Shown one piece after another: positions 8,460 through 17,148 of a stretch of DNA of 64,000 nucleotides. A program made the translations under genes and the position numbers. The notes below the pieces were generated by a model. The model searched no databases and was not told where the DNA came from. It saw only the letters and a program-made list of their open reading frames with translations. Within the stretch, counting starts at the first letter, position 1, and the number at the start of each line of letters is the position of its first letter. The stretch is from NCBI RefSeq assembly GCF_003123685.1, contig NZ_QCYJ01000021.1:248001-312000 (forward strand), given 5' to 3'. This stretch comes from Nocardia aurea. Its GTDB lineage: Bacteria; Actinomycetota; Actinomycetes; Mycobacteriales; Mycobacteriaceae.

Positions 8460-9262
8460 CCGCCGGTCGATGCCGGGGCCGGGCACGATTCGCCCGACAC
8501 CACCGGAATGCACACCCCGGTCGCGTCCGAGAGCAGCAGGCCGCCGCCGACCACCAGCGCCGCGACGGCGATCGCGCCGAAGAACAGCACCCACAGGATG
8601 CCGGGAATGCGGGTGAGCCCGGCCAATTGGTCGGCGTCGGAGCCGACGTTGTGCGGTGTGTTGCGCAGTCGCCGGGAACGGCCGCGCTGCAACTCGATCA
8701 CCGGCCGCGCCCCCGCGAGCAGCAGGAACCACGCGCCGAGGAAGGCGACCGCGGCCTGCACGGTATCGGTGCCGAACCAGGACACCGCGAAAATCGTGGC
8801 GCCGAGGGCGAAGACGGTGCACAAGCCGTAGACGTTGCGCACTTTGATCAGCACCGCGGCGAGCAGCACGATGGAGGTCCACAGCATCAAGGTGATGCGC
8901 TCCGCGCCGAGCAGCGCCGCGAAACCGAGGCCGAGCAGCGGGGGAGCGGGATAGCCCGCCATGGCGGTGAGAATCATGCCGGGGCCGTAGGGTTTCCCGC
9001 TGGAAACGGTCAGACCCGAGGTGTCCGAATGCAGGGTGATGCTGTCGAGACGTCGTCCGGTGAGCAGCGCGATCAGGGCGTGCCCGCCCTCGTGCGCGAT
9101 GGTCACCACATTGCGGGTGATCCGCCACAGCGGCCCGTAGGCCACGAGGACCAGGGCGACCAACCCGGTCACGACCACCAGCCACCACGGTGGCGGTACT
9201 TGCGTTGTCGTCAGCCGATCCGCGATGGAGGCGCCGCGATCGACCAGTTCCGCTCTGTCCAC
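8456..9262 (-). CDS. M50-family membrane zinc metalloprotease-like protein
   Basis: A 268-residue integral membrane protein with about six hydrophobic spans. A first span (about 26-45) is followed by the zinc motif HEGGH in TIAHEGGHALIALLTG, the hallmark of the M50 site-2-protease-like family. A second span group contains GMILTAMAGYPAPPLLGLG, where an acidic third zinc ligand would be expected, although this segment has none. The C-terminus is extracytoplasmic with two cysteines (GVCIPVVSGESC). Many small actinobacterial M50B-like proteins of this type have no known substrate. The missing acidic ligand leaves activity uncertain. Confidence 0.8.
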   Translation of the reverse strand: MDRAELVDRGASIADRLTTTQVPPPWWLVVVTGLVALVLVAYGPLWRITRNVVTIAHEGGHALIALLTGRRLDSITLHSDTSGLTVSSGKPYGPGMILTAMAGYPAPPLLGLGFAALLGAERITLMLWTSIVLLAAVLIKVRNVYGLCTVFALGATIFAVSWFGTDTVQAAVAFLGAWFLLLAGARPVIELQRGRSRRLRNTPHNVGSDADQLAGLTRIPGILWVLFFGAIAVAALVVGGGLLLSDATGVCIPVVSGESCPAPASTGG

Positions 9263-9380
9263 CGCCGCACCCTATCCGCCGAACCGCGTGCCCGCTCGGG
9301 CTCCGTTCCAGGATGCGGTCTGCCGCGCTGTTCCGTCGCCGATCGCGCGGATATGCCCGCGAGCCGGGCGTGGCGCGGGA

Positions 9381-10430
9381 TCAGACCCGCACGATCCGCT
9401 CGGTCTGCGCCGATTCCCGCGCGGCTTCGAGTAGTCGTGTGGTGACGAGCGCGTCGTACGGGTCGACGGGGACCGGTGTGCCGTCGAGCACGGCGGCGGC
9501 CATCGCGGCGTAGAAGGCGGGATAGTCGCCCGGCAGGGTGGGCTCGGGCGCGGGATCGGGTTCCGCGCCGAAGGTTCCCCACCGATCGGATTCGACAGTG
9601 CCCCAACCCTCGTCACCGGGACGGCGTCCCGCGCGCAATGCCTCCTCCTGCGGATCGAGTCCGAAGCTGCGATAGCCCGCTGTCGAACCGAGCACCCGGA
9701 ATCGGGGCCCGAGCAGCGGTGTGACCGCGCTCGCCCACAGGTGTGAGCGCACCCCACAGGCGTGGGTGAGAGCCAGGAAGACGTCGTCGTCGGTCCGGAT
9801 CCCCTCGCGTCGTCGGTCGAGTTCGCAGTACACCGAGTGCACCGGACCGAACAGGGCGAAGGCCTGGTCGAGGAGATGACTGCCGAGATCGAACAGCAGC
9901 CCGGCGCCCTGCTCGGGCGCCCCGCTCTCGCGCCAGCCGCCCTTGGACACCGGGCGCCACCGCTCGAACCGGGATTCGAATCGTCGTACCTCGCCCAGTC
10001 GCCCGGACGCGATCAGGCTGGCGACGGTCAGGAAATCCCCGTCCCAGCGCCGGTTCTGGAAGACCGACAGCGCGACACCGGCCGATTGCGCGGCGGCCAG
10101 CACCTCCTCGGCCTCGGCGCAGGTCACGGCGAACGGTTTGTCCACCACGACGGCGACTCCGGCCCGCAGTGCGCGCTGCGCCAACGGCGCGTGGGTGTCG
10201 TTCGGAGACGCGATCACGAGCAGATCCAGCGTGCCGATGTCCTCGAAGAGCGCGTCCACATCCGGTACCACGCGCACGCCCGGATGATCCCGGCGCGCCT
10301 GCTCGGCCCGCCGCGCCGACCCGGTGACCACGGTCGCCAGCCGCGTACGCGGTTCCGCGGCGATCAGCGGCGCGTGGAATACCGATCCGGCGAGTCCGTA
10401 TCCGACGATGCCGACCTCGAGGATGCTCAT
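9381..10430 (-). CDS. Gfo/Idh/MocA family NAD(P)-dependent oxidoreductase
   Basis: A 349-residue sugar- or polyol-type dehydrogenase. The N-terminal Rossmann fold starts VGIVGYGLAGSVFHAPLI, and the conserved VDKPFAVTCAEAEE provides the Lys-Pro motif typical of the family. The C-terminal alpha/beta domain has FDLGSHLLDQAFALFG, matching the GxHxxD catalytic region (here GSHLLD). Substrate is unknown. ATG at 10430 is used; the frame also allows GTG at 10433. A methyltransferase gene ends 37 bp upstream on the same strand, so the two may be cotranscribed. Confidence 0.9.
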   Translation of the reverse strand: MSILEVGIVGYGLAGSVFHAPLIAAEPRTRLATVVTGSARRAEQARRDHPGVRVVPDVDALFEDIGTLDLLVIASPNDTHAPLAQRALRAGVAVVVDKPFAVTCAEAEEVLAAAQSAGVALSVFQNRRWDGDFLTVASLIASGRLGEVRRFESRFERWRPVSKGGWRESGAPEQGAGLLFDLGSHLLDQAFALFGPVHSVYCELDRRREGIRTDDDVFLALTHACGVRSHLWASAVTPLLGPRFRVLGSTAGYRSFGLDPQEEALRAGRRPGDEGWGTVESDRWGTFGAEPDPAPEPTLPGDYPAFYAAMAAAVLDGTPVPVDPYDALVTTRLLEAARESAQTERIVRV

Positions 10431-10467
10431 CACCGCGACGCTACCGGCCTCGCGGCGTGGTGTTCGC

Positions 10468-11265
10468 TCAGCGGCGTCGTCCGACGGTGAGCGTCGCGGA
10501 CCAGTGTCGGGTGAGCCGGTCGTCCGGTCTTTCGGCCAGGCGGCGACGGATCTCTCGGTAGAGGTACCCGCGCTTCGCCGGGGACATCGCGATATGGCCG
10601 GAGAAGGTGTCGAGCAGCGCGATGTAGGAGTCCGCCGAATAGTCGATCGACCACAGGTAGCGGTGGGACGCGGTCACCTCGAACCGGCCCGAGTCGACGA
10701 ATTCGTCCGCGGTGGTGTCGATCCGCTGGTCGGGCGGGGGCGGCGGCCACACGGGGACCCTCTCGTCGATCTCGTCGTAGACCCGCTGGATGTCGGTGAA
10801 GAACGGGTCGAATCCTTCGGGAAAGGCATGGTCGGCGGCCCATACCGCCAGATGGCCGCCTGGGCGCAGCAGCGCCGCGGCACGTTCGTACTTCACGGTC
10901 GGGTCGACCCATTTCCACGCGGTGGCCGCGTAGATCAGGTCGAACGCGACCTCGCGTCCCGGATCCCATTCCTCGAACGCCGAGGTGATCACCGAGACCC
11001 GAGGGAATTCGGCGAGCCGCCGCCGCGCCGTCGCCGCCATCGACGCGCCGAGTTCGACCGCCGTGATCGCGAAACCCGCTCCGGCCAGCGCGATGGTGGC
11101 TGTGCCCGGACCGCAACCGATTTCGAGCAGCGCGGCGGACGCGGTCACCCCGGTCTCGGCGATCAGGTCGGCGAACAACGCGTCGGGATAGCCCGGACGC
11201 GCGTCCCCGTAATGTGCCGCGGCGGTGTCGAACGTCGCGCGCAGTACCTCACGGTCGGTGGCCAT
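10468..11265 (-). CDS. Class I SAM-dependent methyltransferase
   Basis: A 265-residue methyltransferase. Motif I is LLEIGCGPGTATIALAG; the acidic end of beta 2 is AVELGASM; the post-motif region is FDLIYAATAWKWVDP, typical of the Trans-aconitate/UbiE-like group. Substrate cannot be inferred. It is the upstream member of a probable two-gene unit with the Gfo/Idh/MocA gene. Confidence 0.88.
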   Translation of the reverse strand: MATDREVLRATFDTAAAHYGDARPGYPDALFADLIAETGVTASAALLEIGCGPGTATIALAGAGFAITAVELGASMAATARRRLAEFPRVSVITSAFEEWDPGREVAFDLIYAATAWKWVDPTVKYERAAALLRPGGHLAVWAADHAFPEGFDPFFTDIQRVYDEIDERVPVWPPPPPDQRIDTTADEFVDSGRFEVTASHRYLWSIDYSADSYIALLDTFSGHIAMSPAKRGYLYREIRRRLAERPDDRLTRHWSATLTVGRRR

Positions 11266-11368
11266 GCGTTCATGGTAGAGGTGAATCCCCGGCTGCCCCT
11301 GCGAGAGTCGGTCCAGTAGTGGGGCAGTGGCCCTGTTTTCGGGAGCCAGTGGCCGTCAGGCTGGTGTG

Positions 11369-12136
11369 ATGTTGTTTCGGCGGCTCGCCGCGCTGTATTC
11401 CGGACTCTGGTTGTACGGGTTCTCCATGGCCGTGATGGTGCGGGCCGGACTCGGGCTGGACCCGTGGGACGTCTTCCACCAGGGCATCGCCTGGCACATC
11501 CCGCTGAGTTTCGGTGCGGTGACGGCGGTCACGGGAGTGGTCGTGCTGCTGGCCTGGATCCCGCTGCGACAGCGGCCGGGGCTCGGGACCGTCAGCAATG
11601 TCGTGGTGATCGGGATCTCGGTCGACATCGGATTGTGGCTGCTGCCGCAAGGGCACGACCTGCCGGTGCGGCTCGGCGCGATGCTCGTGGCCGTGGTGCT
11701 CAATGCCGCCGCGACGGTGCTCTATATCGGTGCGGGGATGGGACCGGGGCCCCGCGACGGACTGATGACGGGTCTGGTTCGCCGCACGGGTCTCTCGGTT
11801 CGATTGATACGCACGGGTATCGAGGTGACGGTGCTGTCCGTGGGCTGGATACTCGGCGGCAGCGTCGGGATCGGGACGGTCGTCTACGCGTTGGGGATCG
11901 GGCCGCTCATCCAGCTCATGATCCCCGCTGTCCACGGCCGCCTACCGGGATTCCGCGCCGAGGACCCCGCCGAACCCGTCGCGGCGCGGCTGTCGGGCGA
12001 CGCCGAGACGGCGGGAGGCGCGGAACCCGCCCCGGCCTCGGTGGACGCTCAACTCGCGGCGGGCGCGGATTCCTCGGTCGCGAGCGCGGCCTTCCACTCG
12101 CGGAAACCTTCTTCGGTGCGGCCGCGTCGCCAGTAG
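11369..12136 (+). CDS. YczE/YitT-like multipass membrane protein
   Basis: A 255-residue protein with five or six membrane spans and the signature of the YczE family (LYGFSMAVMVRAGLGLDPWDVF near the start; ISVDIGLWLLP; GAGMGPGPRDGLMTG). The family is widespread in Actinobacteria and Bacilli with no firm function. ATG at 11369 begins the family-like sequence; the upstream ATG at 11327 would add an unlikely leader. The final 60-65 residues form a hydrophilic Ala/Glu/Pro-rich tail, the last 88 bases of which are antisense to the siderophore-interacting gene. Confidence 0.82.
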   Translation: MLFRRLAALYSGLWLYGFSMAVMVRAGLGLDPWDVFHQGIAWHIPLSFGAVTAVTGVVVLLAWIPLRQRPGLGTVSNVVVIGISVDIGLWLLPQGHDLPVRLGAMLVAVVLNAAATVLYIGAGMGPGPRDGLMTGLVRRTGLSVRLIRTGIEVTVLSVGWILGGSVGIGTVVYALGIGPLIQLMIPAVHGRLPGFRAEDPAEPVAARLSGDAETAGGAEPAPASVDAQLAAGADSSVASAAFHSRKPSSVRPRRQ

Positions 12137-12810
12137 CCGGAGATCGAATTGGCCCACTCGGCGGAGACGTTGCGTTCGCGGCGGATGTAGCGACGCAGAT
12201 CCCGCATGACCGCCTGCGCCTCGCCGTGGATGAAGACCTGGACCTGTCCCTCGTCCCACGGCGCGGCGCGCACCGCCTCGGCGAGCGCCTCGCCCGGTTC
12301 GCGACTGCCGCGATGCAGCCAGGTGAGTTCGACGCCGTCCGGCTTGACCAGCGGAAGTTCGTCGTCGGGCCCGGCGACTTCGACGAAGGCGCGTCCGACG
12401 GCGGTGCTTTCCATGGCCTCCAGCGCGGCGGCGATGGCGGGCAGCGCCGCCTCGTCGCCGGCCAGCAGATGCCAGTCGGCGTCGGCGCGCGGCGAGTACG
12501 CCCCGCCCGGTCCGTAGAGATCGATGGTCTGGCCCGGTTCCGCCGTCGCGGCCCACGGGCCGGCGACACCCTCGCTGCCGTGATAGACGAAATCGGCGGA
12601 CAACTGTCCGGCGACCGGATCGATCGAGCGGACGGTATAGGTGCGCAGCACCTCGACGCCGTCCCGGTCGAAGATGAATTTCACGTAGGAGTCGGTGAAT
12701 TCACTCGGACGGAACGCGGCGAAGCCCGGTCCGCCGAGGTGGACCCGGATGAGATGCGGGGTCAGCCACTCGGTGCGTTGCACGGTGAGGGTGGTGCGGG
12801 GTCGCGCCAA
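12049..12810 (-). CDS. Siderophore-interacting protein (FAD/NAD(P)H ferric-siderophore reductase)
   Basis: A 253-residue cytoplasmic flavoprotein of the ViuB/SIP family that reduces imported ferric siderophores to release iron. An FAD-binding beta barrel (about 1-110) contains TYTVRSIDP, the family R-x-Y/S-T-like flavin site. A SIP NAD(P)H-binding domain follows, with LLAGDEAALPAIAAALE and QVQVFIHGEAQAVMRDLRRY. The start is TTG at 12810, supported by GGAGG six bases upstream. A DtxR/IdeR operator lies 25 bases further upstream, so expression is expected when iron is scarce. Confidence 0.93.
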   Translation of the reverse strand: MARPRTTLTVQRTEWLTPHLIRVHLGGPGFAAFRPSEFTDSYVKFIFDRDGVEVLRTYTVRSIDPVAGQLSADFVYHGSEGVAGPWAATAEPGQTIDLYGPGGAYSPRADADWHLLAGDEAALPAIAAALEAMESTAVGRAFVEVAGPDDELPLVKPDGVELTWLHRGSREPGEALAEAVRAAPWDEGQVQVFIHGEAQAVMRDLRRYIRRERNVSAEWANSISGYWRRGRTEEGFREWKAALATEESAPAAS

Positions 12811-12834
12811 GATTGCCTCCGGAAGTTCGATAAA

Positions 12835-12853
12835 TTAGGTATGCCTAACCAAC
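12835..12853. promoter_or_regulatory. IdeR/DtxR iron box
   Basis: The 19 bases TTAGGTATGCCTAACCAAC match the TWAGGTWAGSCTWACCTWA consensus at 16 positions and contain the palindromic core TTAGG-4-CCTAA. The box lies just upstream of the ribosome binding site of the siderophore-interacting gene. Fe(II)-IdeR bound here would block that gene. The divergent nitroreductase starts 99 bases away and might share the control. Confidence 0.85.
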
Positions 12854-12952
12854 ACTACCTGTCGCCTGCGGTCCTCGGCGCGGTGGTCGGGTTCGGTTCA
12901 GGGTGACGCTTACCGCAGACACGCGGTGCCGCACGGGCCAGGATGACAATTC

Positions 12953-13780
12953 ATGACGCAGACCGTGCCGACCCCCGCCCACATCGTTCAGCAGCGATAC
13001 CGGGACGCCGACCCGGCCGACCCCGCGCACTGGAATCCGGTCCTGCAGGTCCTGCACGAGCATCGATCGGTGCGCAGGTATCTGCCCGATCCGGTCTCCG
13101 ACGACACCCTGCGGCTGCTGGTGTCCGCGGCCCAGTCGGCGCCCACCTCGTCCAATCTCCAGGTCTGGAGTGTCGTCGCGGTCCGCGATCCGGAACGCAA
13201 GGCGCGCCTGGCCGCGGTGGCGGGTGATCAGCGACATATTCTGCAGGCGCCGGTGCTGCTGGTCTGGACCGCCGATTTCGCTCGGCTGCGTCAGCTCGCG
13301 GGCGACCGGGATGCCCCGCTCGACGGCGCGGACTATCTCGAGTCCAGTTACGTCGGGTTCATCGACGCCGCGTTGGCCGCGCAGAACGCCGTCGTCGCCG
13401 CGGAATCGCTCGGTCTCGGCACCGTCTACATCGGGGCGTTGCGTAACAAGCCCGAGGTCGTCGCGGCCGAAATCGGTCTGCCCGAACATGTTTTCGCGGT
13501 TTTCGGTCTCGTGGTCGGCCACCCCGACCCCGCCGAGGACGCGAGGGTCAAACCGCGCCTGCCGCAGCAGGCGGTGCTGCACCACGAGACATACGGCCTC
13601 GAGACGCAGCGCGACCACGTCACCGAATACGAGGGCAGGATCGCGCAATTCTATGCCGAACAAGAACTTTCGCATTCGTGGACCGATCGCGTGCTGACCA
13701 GGCTCGCCTCGGAGGCGAGCCTGAACGGACGGCACACGCTGCGTGAATCCCTGTTCAAACAGGGATTCCGACTGCGCTGA
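12953..13780 (+). CDS. Nitroreductase-family NADPH:FMN oxidoreductase (NfsA/Frp-like)
   Basis: A 275-residue flavoreductase. The FMN-binding start HEHRSVRRYLPDPV and the SAAQSAPTSSNLQVWSVVAV block are diagnostic of the NfsA/Frp subgroup of nitroreductases. Further family segments are FIDAALAAQNAVVAAESLGLG, VYIGALRN and a C-terminal EYEGRIAQFYAEQ. Such enzymes reduce free flavin, nitro compounds or quinones with NADPH. It is divergent from the iron-regulated siderophore reductase, so a role in iron or flavin reduction is plausible but unproven. A perfect 11-bp inverted repeat (13745-13768) lies inside its 3' end. Confidence 0.88.
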   Translation: MTQTVPTPAHIVQQRYRDADPADPAHWNPVLQVLHEHRSVRRYLPDPVSDDTLRLLVSAAQSAPTSSNLQVWSVVAVRDPERKARLAAVAGDQRHILQAPVLLVWTADFARLRQLAGDRDAPLDGADYLESSYVGFIDAALAAQNAVVAAESLGLGTVYIGALRNKPEVVAAEIGLPEHVFAVFGLVVGHPDPAEDARVKPRLPQQAVLHHETYGLETQRDHVTEYEGRIAQFYAEQELSHSWTDRVLTRLASEASLNGRHTLRESLFKQGFRLR

Positions 13781-13786
13781 CCGCGA

Positions 13787-13819
13787 ATCGGGCCGTCGGC
13801 GACGCACGCCGACCCCGAT
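13787..13819. terminator. Bidirectional hairpin between convergent genes
   Basis: ATCGGG-CC-GTCGGCG, loop ACGCA, then CGCCGACCCCGAT: 13 base pairs with a 2-base bulge, immediately after the nitroreductase stop and 15 bases beyond the stop of the leftward luciferase-like gene. Confidence 0.65.
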
Positions 13820-13833
13820 CGCGCGGCCCTCGA

Positions 13834-14868
13834 TCACGCGGCGACCTTCTCCTTGACGAGTTCGAAGGAACGCACCCGATCCTCGACGTCGTAGACGAGC
13901 GTATTGATCATCAGCTCGTCGGCGTGGGTGCGTTCCATCAGTTCGCCGAGCTGGCGCCGCACGGTCTCGGGTGAGCCGAGCGCCTGGCCTTCGCGGCGCG
14001 ATAGGATGAACTGCCGCTCCCGGTCGCTGAGCGGATATCTCGCCGCCTCCTCGGGAGTCGGCAGCGCCTGTGGCCTGCCACCGGCCAGATGCAGGAATGC
14101 CAGGTCACGTGGCAGCGACAATTCCTCGGCCCGCTCGTCGGTGTCGGCGCAGACCACGGCGACCGCGACCATCGCGTACGGCTTGTCCAGATGTTCCGAG
14201 GGGCGGAACTGCTCGCGATACAGCGCCAGCGCCGGTTCGGTGTTGGCGGCGGAGAAATGATGGGCGAAGGCGAACGGCAGGCCGAGCAGCGCCGCCACCT
14301 GCGCGCTGAAACCGCTCGAGCCGAGCAGCCAGATGTCGGGCTGCTCGCCGAGTCCGGGCGTCGCGGTGATGCCGGCGGAGTCGGTGCCACGAAAGTAGCG
14401 CAGCAGGGCCGCGAGTTCCTGCGGGAACGAATCGGCGTTGAGTCCCTCCCTGGTGCGCCGCAGCGCGAGCGCCGTCGCCTGATCCGTACCGGGCGCGCGT
14501 CCGATGCCCAGATCGACCCGGCCCGGATGCAGGGCGTGCAGGGTTCCGAATTGTTCGGCGACGACGAGCGGCGCGTGATTGGGCAGCATCACACCGCCGG
14601 AACCGATGCGAATGGTCGAGGTGGCGGCGGCCAGATGCGCCAGCAGCACGCTCGGGGCCGAACTGGCGATACCGGGCATGTTGTGGTGCTCGGCCACCCA
14701 GAAGCGGTGATATCCGAGTGCTTCGGTGCGCCGCGCGACCTCCGTCGTGGCCGCGAGCCCCTCGCCCGCGGTACGACCGGCCTCCACCGGCGCCAGATCC
14801 AGAACTGACAGCGGGACGTCAAGCAATGCGGCTCCTAGTCGTGGGATGACATCAAGAGCCAACGTCAT
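13834..14868 (-). CDS. Luciferase-like (LLM class) flavin-dependent oxidoreductase
   Basis: A 344-residue enzyme of the bacterial luciferase superfamily, close to the YwcH/TIGR03558-type group. Characteristic segments are [11 protein letters not shown] near the start, [33 protein letters not shown] and [16 protein letters not shown]. The C-terminal [19 protein letters not shown] and [12 protein letters not shown] segments match that group. Flavin (FMN) is the expected cofactor; substrate unknown. It starts 12 bases after the MFS exporter ends and is surely cotranscribed with it, which hints at processing of an exported or imported small molecule. Confidence 0.9.
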   Translation of the reverse strand: MTLALDVIPRLGAALLDVPLSVLDLAPVEAGRTAGEGLAATTEVARRTEALGYHRFWVAEHHNMPGIASSAPSVLLAHLAAATSTIRIGSGGVMLPNHAPLVVAEQFGTLHALHPGRVDLGIGRAPGTDQATALALRRTREGLNADSFPQELAALLRYFRGTDSAGITATPGLGEQPDIWLLGSSGFSAQVAALLGLPFAFAHHFSAANTEPALALYREQFRPSEHLDKPYAMVAVAVVCADTDERAEELSLPRDLAFLHLAGGRPQALPTPEEAARYPLSDRERQFILSRREGQALGSPETVRRQLGELMERTHADELMINTLVYDVEDRVRSFELVKEKVAA

Positions 14869-14880
14869 CGGACCCGCGCC

Positions 14881-16338
14881 TTATTTCACCGCCGCCGGAT
14901 CGACGACCGCCCGGCCCGGCATCATCGCCGACGCGGCGACCATGACCACCGCCATCGCGGCGATCGCGAGGAAGACCAGATGCACCGCTTCGGACAGGAT
15001 CGCGGGCTCGGGATGGTCGGTATCGCCGATTCGGGAATTGACCATCGCGCCGAACACCGCGACGCCCACGGCGCTGCCCAGCGAACGGGCGAACATGTTG
15101 GCCGAGGTCACCACACCGCGTTCGGCCCATTCCGCGCTGGTCTGGGCGGCGATCAGGGTGGGAGTCGCGACCATGCCCATGCCGGCGCCGACCAGGAAAC
15201 ACGACGCCGCGACCTGCGCCAGCGTGGAATCCTCGGTGATCAGCAATGTGCTCGCGGCGCCGAGGGTGGCCAGTCCGCTGCCGATGAGCGCGGTGCCGCG
15301 GAAACCGATGCGCAGGTACACCTTTCCCGCCTGGGACGCGGCCAGCGGCCAGCCGAGGGTGAGCGCGCCGACTGTGAGACCCGCCACCAGCGCGCCGGTG
15401 CCGAGGACCCCCTGGGTGAAGGTCGGGACGTAGGAGGTGAGCCCGAGGACGATCGCGCCGACCAGTACCGACACCAGGCTGCTCGCGATCACCACGCGCC
15501 GGGTGAAGACCCACAGCGGCAGTACGGGATTCTCCGCCGCGCGTTCCACGAGCACGAACAGCACCAGGACCAGCGACCCGGCCGCGAAGATCCCGATACT
15601 GGTCGGCGAGGACCACGCCCACGCCTGACCACCTTCGAGGAGTCCGAGGATGAGTGATCCGGCCGCGACGGTCAGCAGGCCGGCGCCCAGGTAGTCGACA
15701 CTGGTGCGCGTACGCGGCGCGGTCTCGCGGAAACTGCGCAACAGCATCCATCCCGCCACCGCCGACAGCGGTAGATTCACCAGGAAGATCCACCGCCAGC
15801 TGACGTACTCGGCGAAGACGCCGCCGAGCAGCGGGCCGAGCACCGCGGACATCGCCCAGACGCTGGCCAGATAGCCCTGCACTTTGGCCCGTTCGGACAG
15901 GGTGTAGAGATCGCCCGCGATCACCATCGTCATCGGCTGGATCGCACCCGCGCCGATTCCCTGCACCGCGCGGAAGATGATCAGCAGCACCATATTTCCG
16001 GCCAGGCCGCACAGCAGCGATCCGAGGGCGAAAACCACGATGCCGAACAGGATCACCGGTTTACGCCCGACGGTGTCGGCCAGTTTGCCGTAGATCGGCA
16101 CCGTGACGGCCTGGGCCAGCAGGTATATCGAGAACAGCCAGGGGAACTGTGAGAAGCCGCCGAGACTGTCGGTGATGCTGAGGACAGCCGTGGCGATGAT
16201 CGTCGAATCCAGTGCGACCAGGCCGGTCGACAGCATCAACGCCGCGAGGATCGGTCCCCGCTCCGATCGGAATCCGATGGCCGAATCCGCCGAATCCACT
16301 GTTCCGATCGCCACCGGCGGCCCCTCTCGCTCATTCAT
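14881..16338 (-). CDS. MFS drug-efflux-type transporter (DHA2/EmrB-QacA)
   Basis: A 485-residue membrane protein with about 14 spans, the DHA2 family layout. TM1 contains LSTGLVALDSTIIATAVLSI, where the conserved Asp of motif D1 is seen in ALDSTI. Motif A-like residues are in YGKLADTVGRKPVILFG. Motif C-like glycines lie in VWAMSAVLGPLLGGVFAEYVSW, followed by RWIFLVNLP, a strong family signature. It probably exports a drug or metabolite using the proton gradient. It forms an operon with the downstream luciferase-like gene. No adjacent regulator is visible. Confidence 0.92.
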   Translation of the reverse strand: MNEREGPPVAIGTVDSADSAIGFRSERGPILAALMLSTGLVALDSTIIATAVLSITDSLGGFSQFPWLFSIYLLAQAVTVPIYGKLADTVGRKPVILFGIVVFALGSLLCGLAGNMVLLIIFRAVQGIGAGAIQPMTMVIAGDLYTLSERAKVQGYLASVWAMSAVLGPLLGGVFAEYVSWRWIFLVNLPLSAVAGWMLLRSFRETAPRTRTSVDYLGAGLLTVAAGSLILGLLEGGQAWAWSSPTSIGIFAAGSLVLVLFVLVERAAENPVLPLWVFTRRVVIASSLVSVLVGAIVLGLTSYVPTFTQGVLGTGALVAGLTVGALTLGWPLAASQAGKVYLRIGFRGTALIGSGLATLGAASTLLITEDSTLAQVAASCFLVGAGMGMVATPTLIAAQTSAEWAERGVVTSANMFARSLGSAVGVAVFGAMVNSRIGDTDHPEPAILSEAVHLVFLAIAAMAVVMVAASAMMPGRAVVDPAAVK

Positions 16339-16395
16339 CCGACCATTCGGACGAACATATCCGCGACGAGGCTATTCCCGCACCGAATTATCCGG

Positions 16396-17148
16396 TCACG
16401 GCACCCAGGTGATGCGGCCGCCCTGGAAGTCCTGCGCCTTGCCGCCCTGGTAGTCGTATTCGTCGCTGGCAGGAAGGCCGTAGCGGCCGTTCTCCGCGCC
16501 CGCCCGGACCCAGTCGTCGCGCAGCGCGCCCCAGACGGTATGCGCGCCGGTACTCGGCGAGTAGTAGACCGCGCCGCCGGTGAACAGGTTGTATCTGCCG
16601 TTGTTCTTGGCGGCGGCCTCGTCGGTCAGCGGGTATCCCAGCGGGCCGCTCTCCCAGCCGGTGGCCGCCCATTTGTCCCGGATCGGTCCGCCCACCTGGT
16701 GCGCCGCGGTGCCGAGCGACCAGTAGATCGATCCGCGTTCGAAGTGGTTGAAGCGCCCGGAACCGGACGGGGTCACTTGCTCGGCGGTAACCGGGTAGCC
16801 GAGCGTCCCGGTTTCGCTGCCGAGTTCGGTCCATTTGTCGCGGATCGCCCCGTTCACCGAATGCGCGCCGGTCGCGGGCTGCCAATAGATCGCGGCATTG
16901 CGCGCGAACGTCTGGAACTTCCCGCCGCGGGCCGCGTCGGCTTCGGGAGCGGTCGGATCGCCGAAGACCGCGGGCCCGCCCTGCTGGTCGTATTCCACCT
17001 CGATCGCGCCGCCGACCTCGAAGGGGCCGATCGGCCGTGCGCCCGCCGTCGTCGCGGTCAGCATCAGACCCGCTGCCACGGCGGACAGTGCCAACGCGCC
17101 GCGACGGCGCGATCCGGACGGAACGTGTGTGCGAAGTGGCCGTGCCAT
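16396..17148 (-). CDS. Secreted LGFP-repeat cell-envelope protein
   Basis: A 250-residue exported protein. The signal peptide (twin Arg region SRRRGALAL and an Ala-rich hydrophobic core) ends near ATTAGARP. The mature part has four LGFP-type repeats of about 50 residues: G-x-I-x-x-K-W-x-x-x-G with exchanged final motifs such as TGTLGYPVTAE, SGPLGYPLTDE and NGRYGLPASDE, separated by IYWSxxTGAH-type strands. LGFP repeats occur in Corynebacteriales cell-wall proteins and are thought to anchor or organise the mycolate layer. ATG at 17148 has GGGGAG four bases ahead. Confidence 0.9.
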   Translation of the reverse strand: MARPLRTHVPSGSRRRGALALSAVAAGLMLTATTAGARPIGPFEVGGAIEVEYDQQGGPAVFGDPTAPEADAARGGKFQTFARNAAIYWQPATGAHSVNGAIRDKWTELGSETGTLGYPVTAEQVTPSGSGRFNHFERGSIYWSLGTAAHQVGGPIRDKWAATGWESGPLGYPLTDEAAAKNNGRYNLFTGGAVYYSPSTGAHTVWGALRDDWVRAGAENGRYGLPASDEYDYQGGKAQDFQGGRITWVP

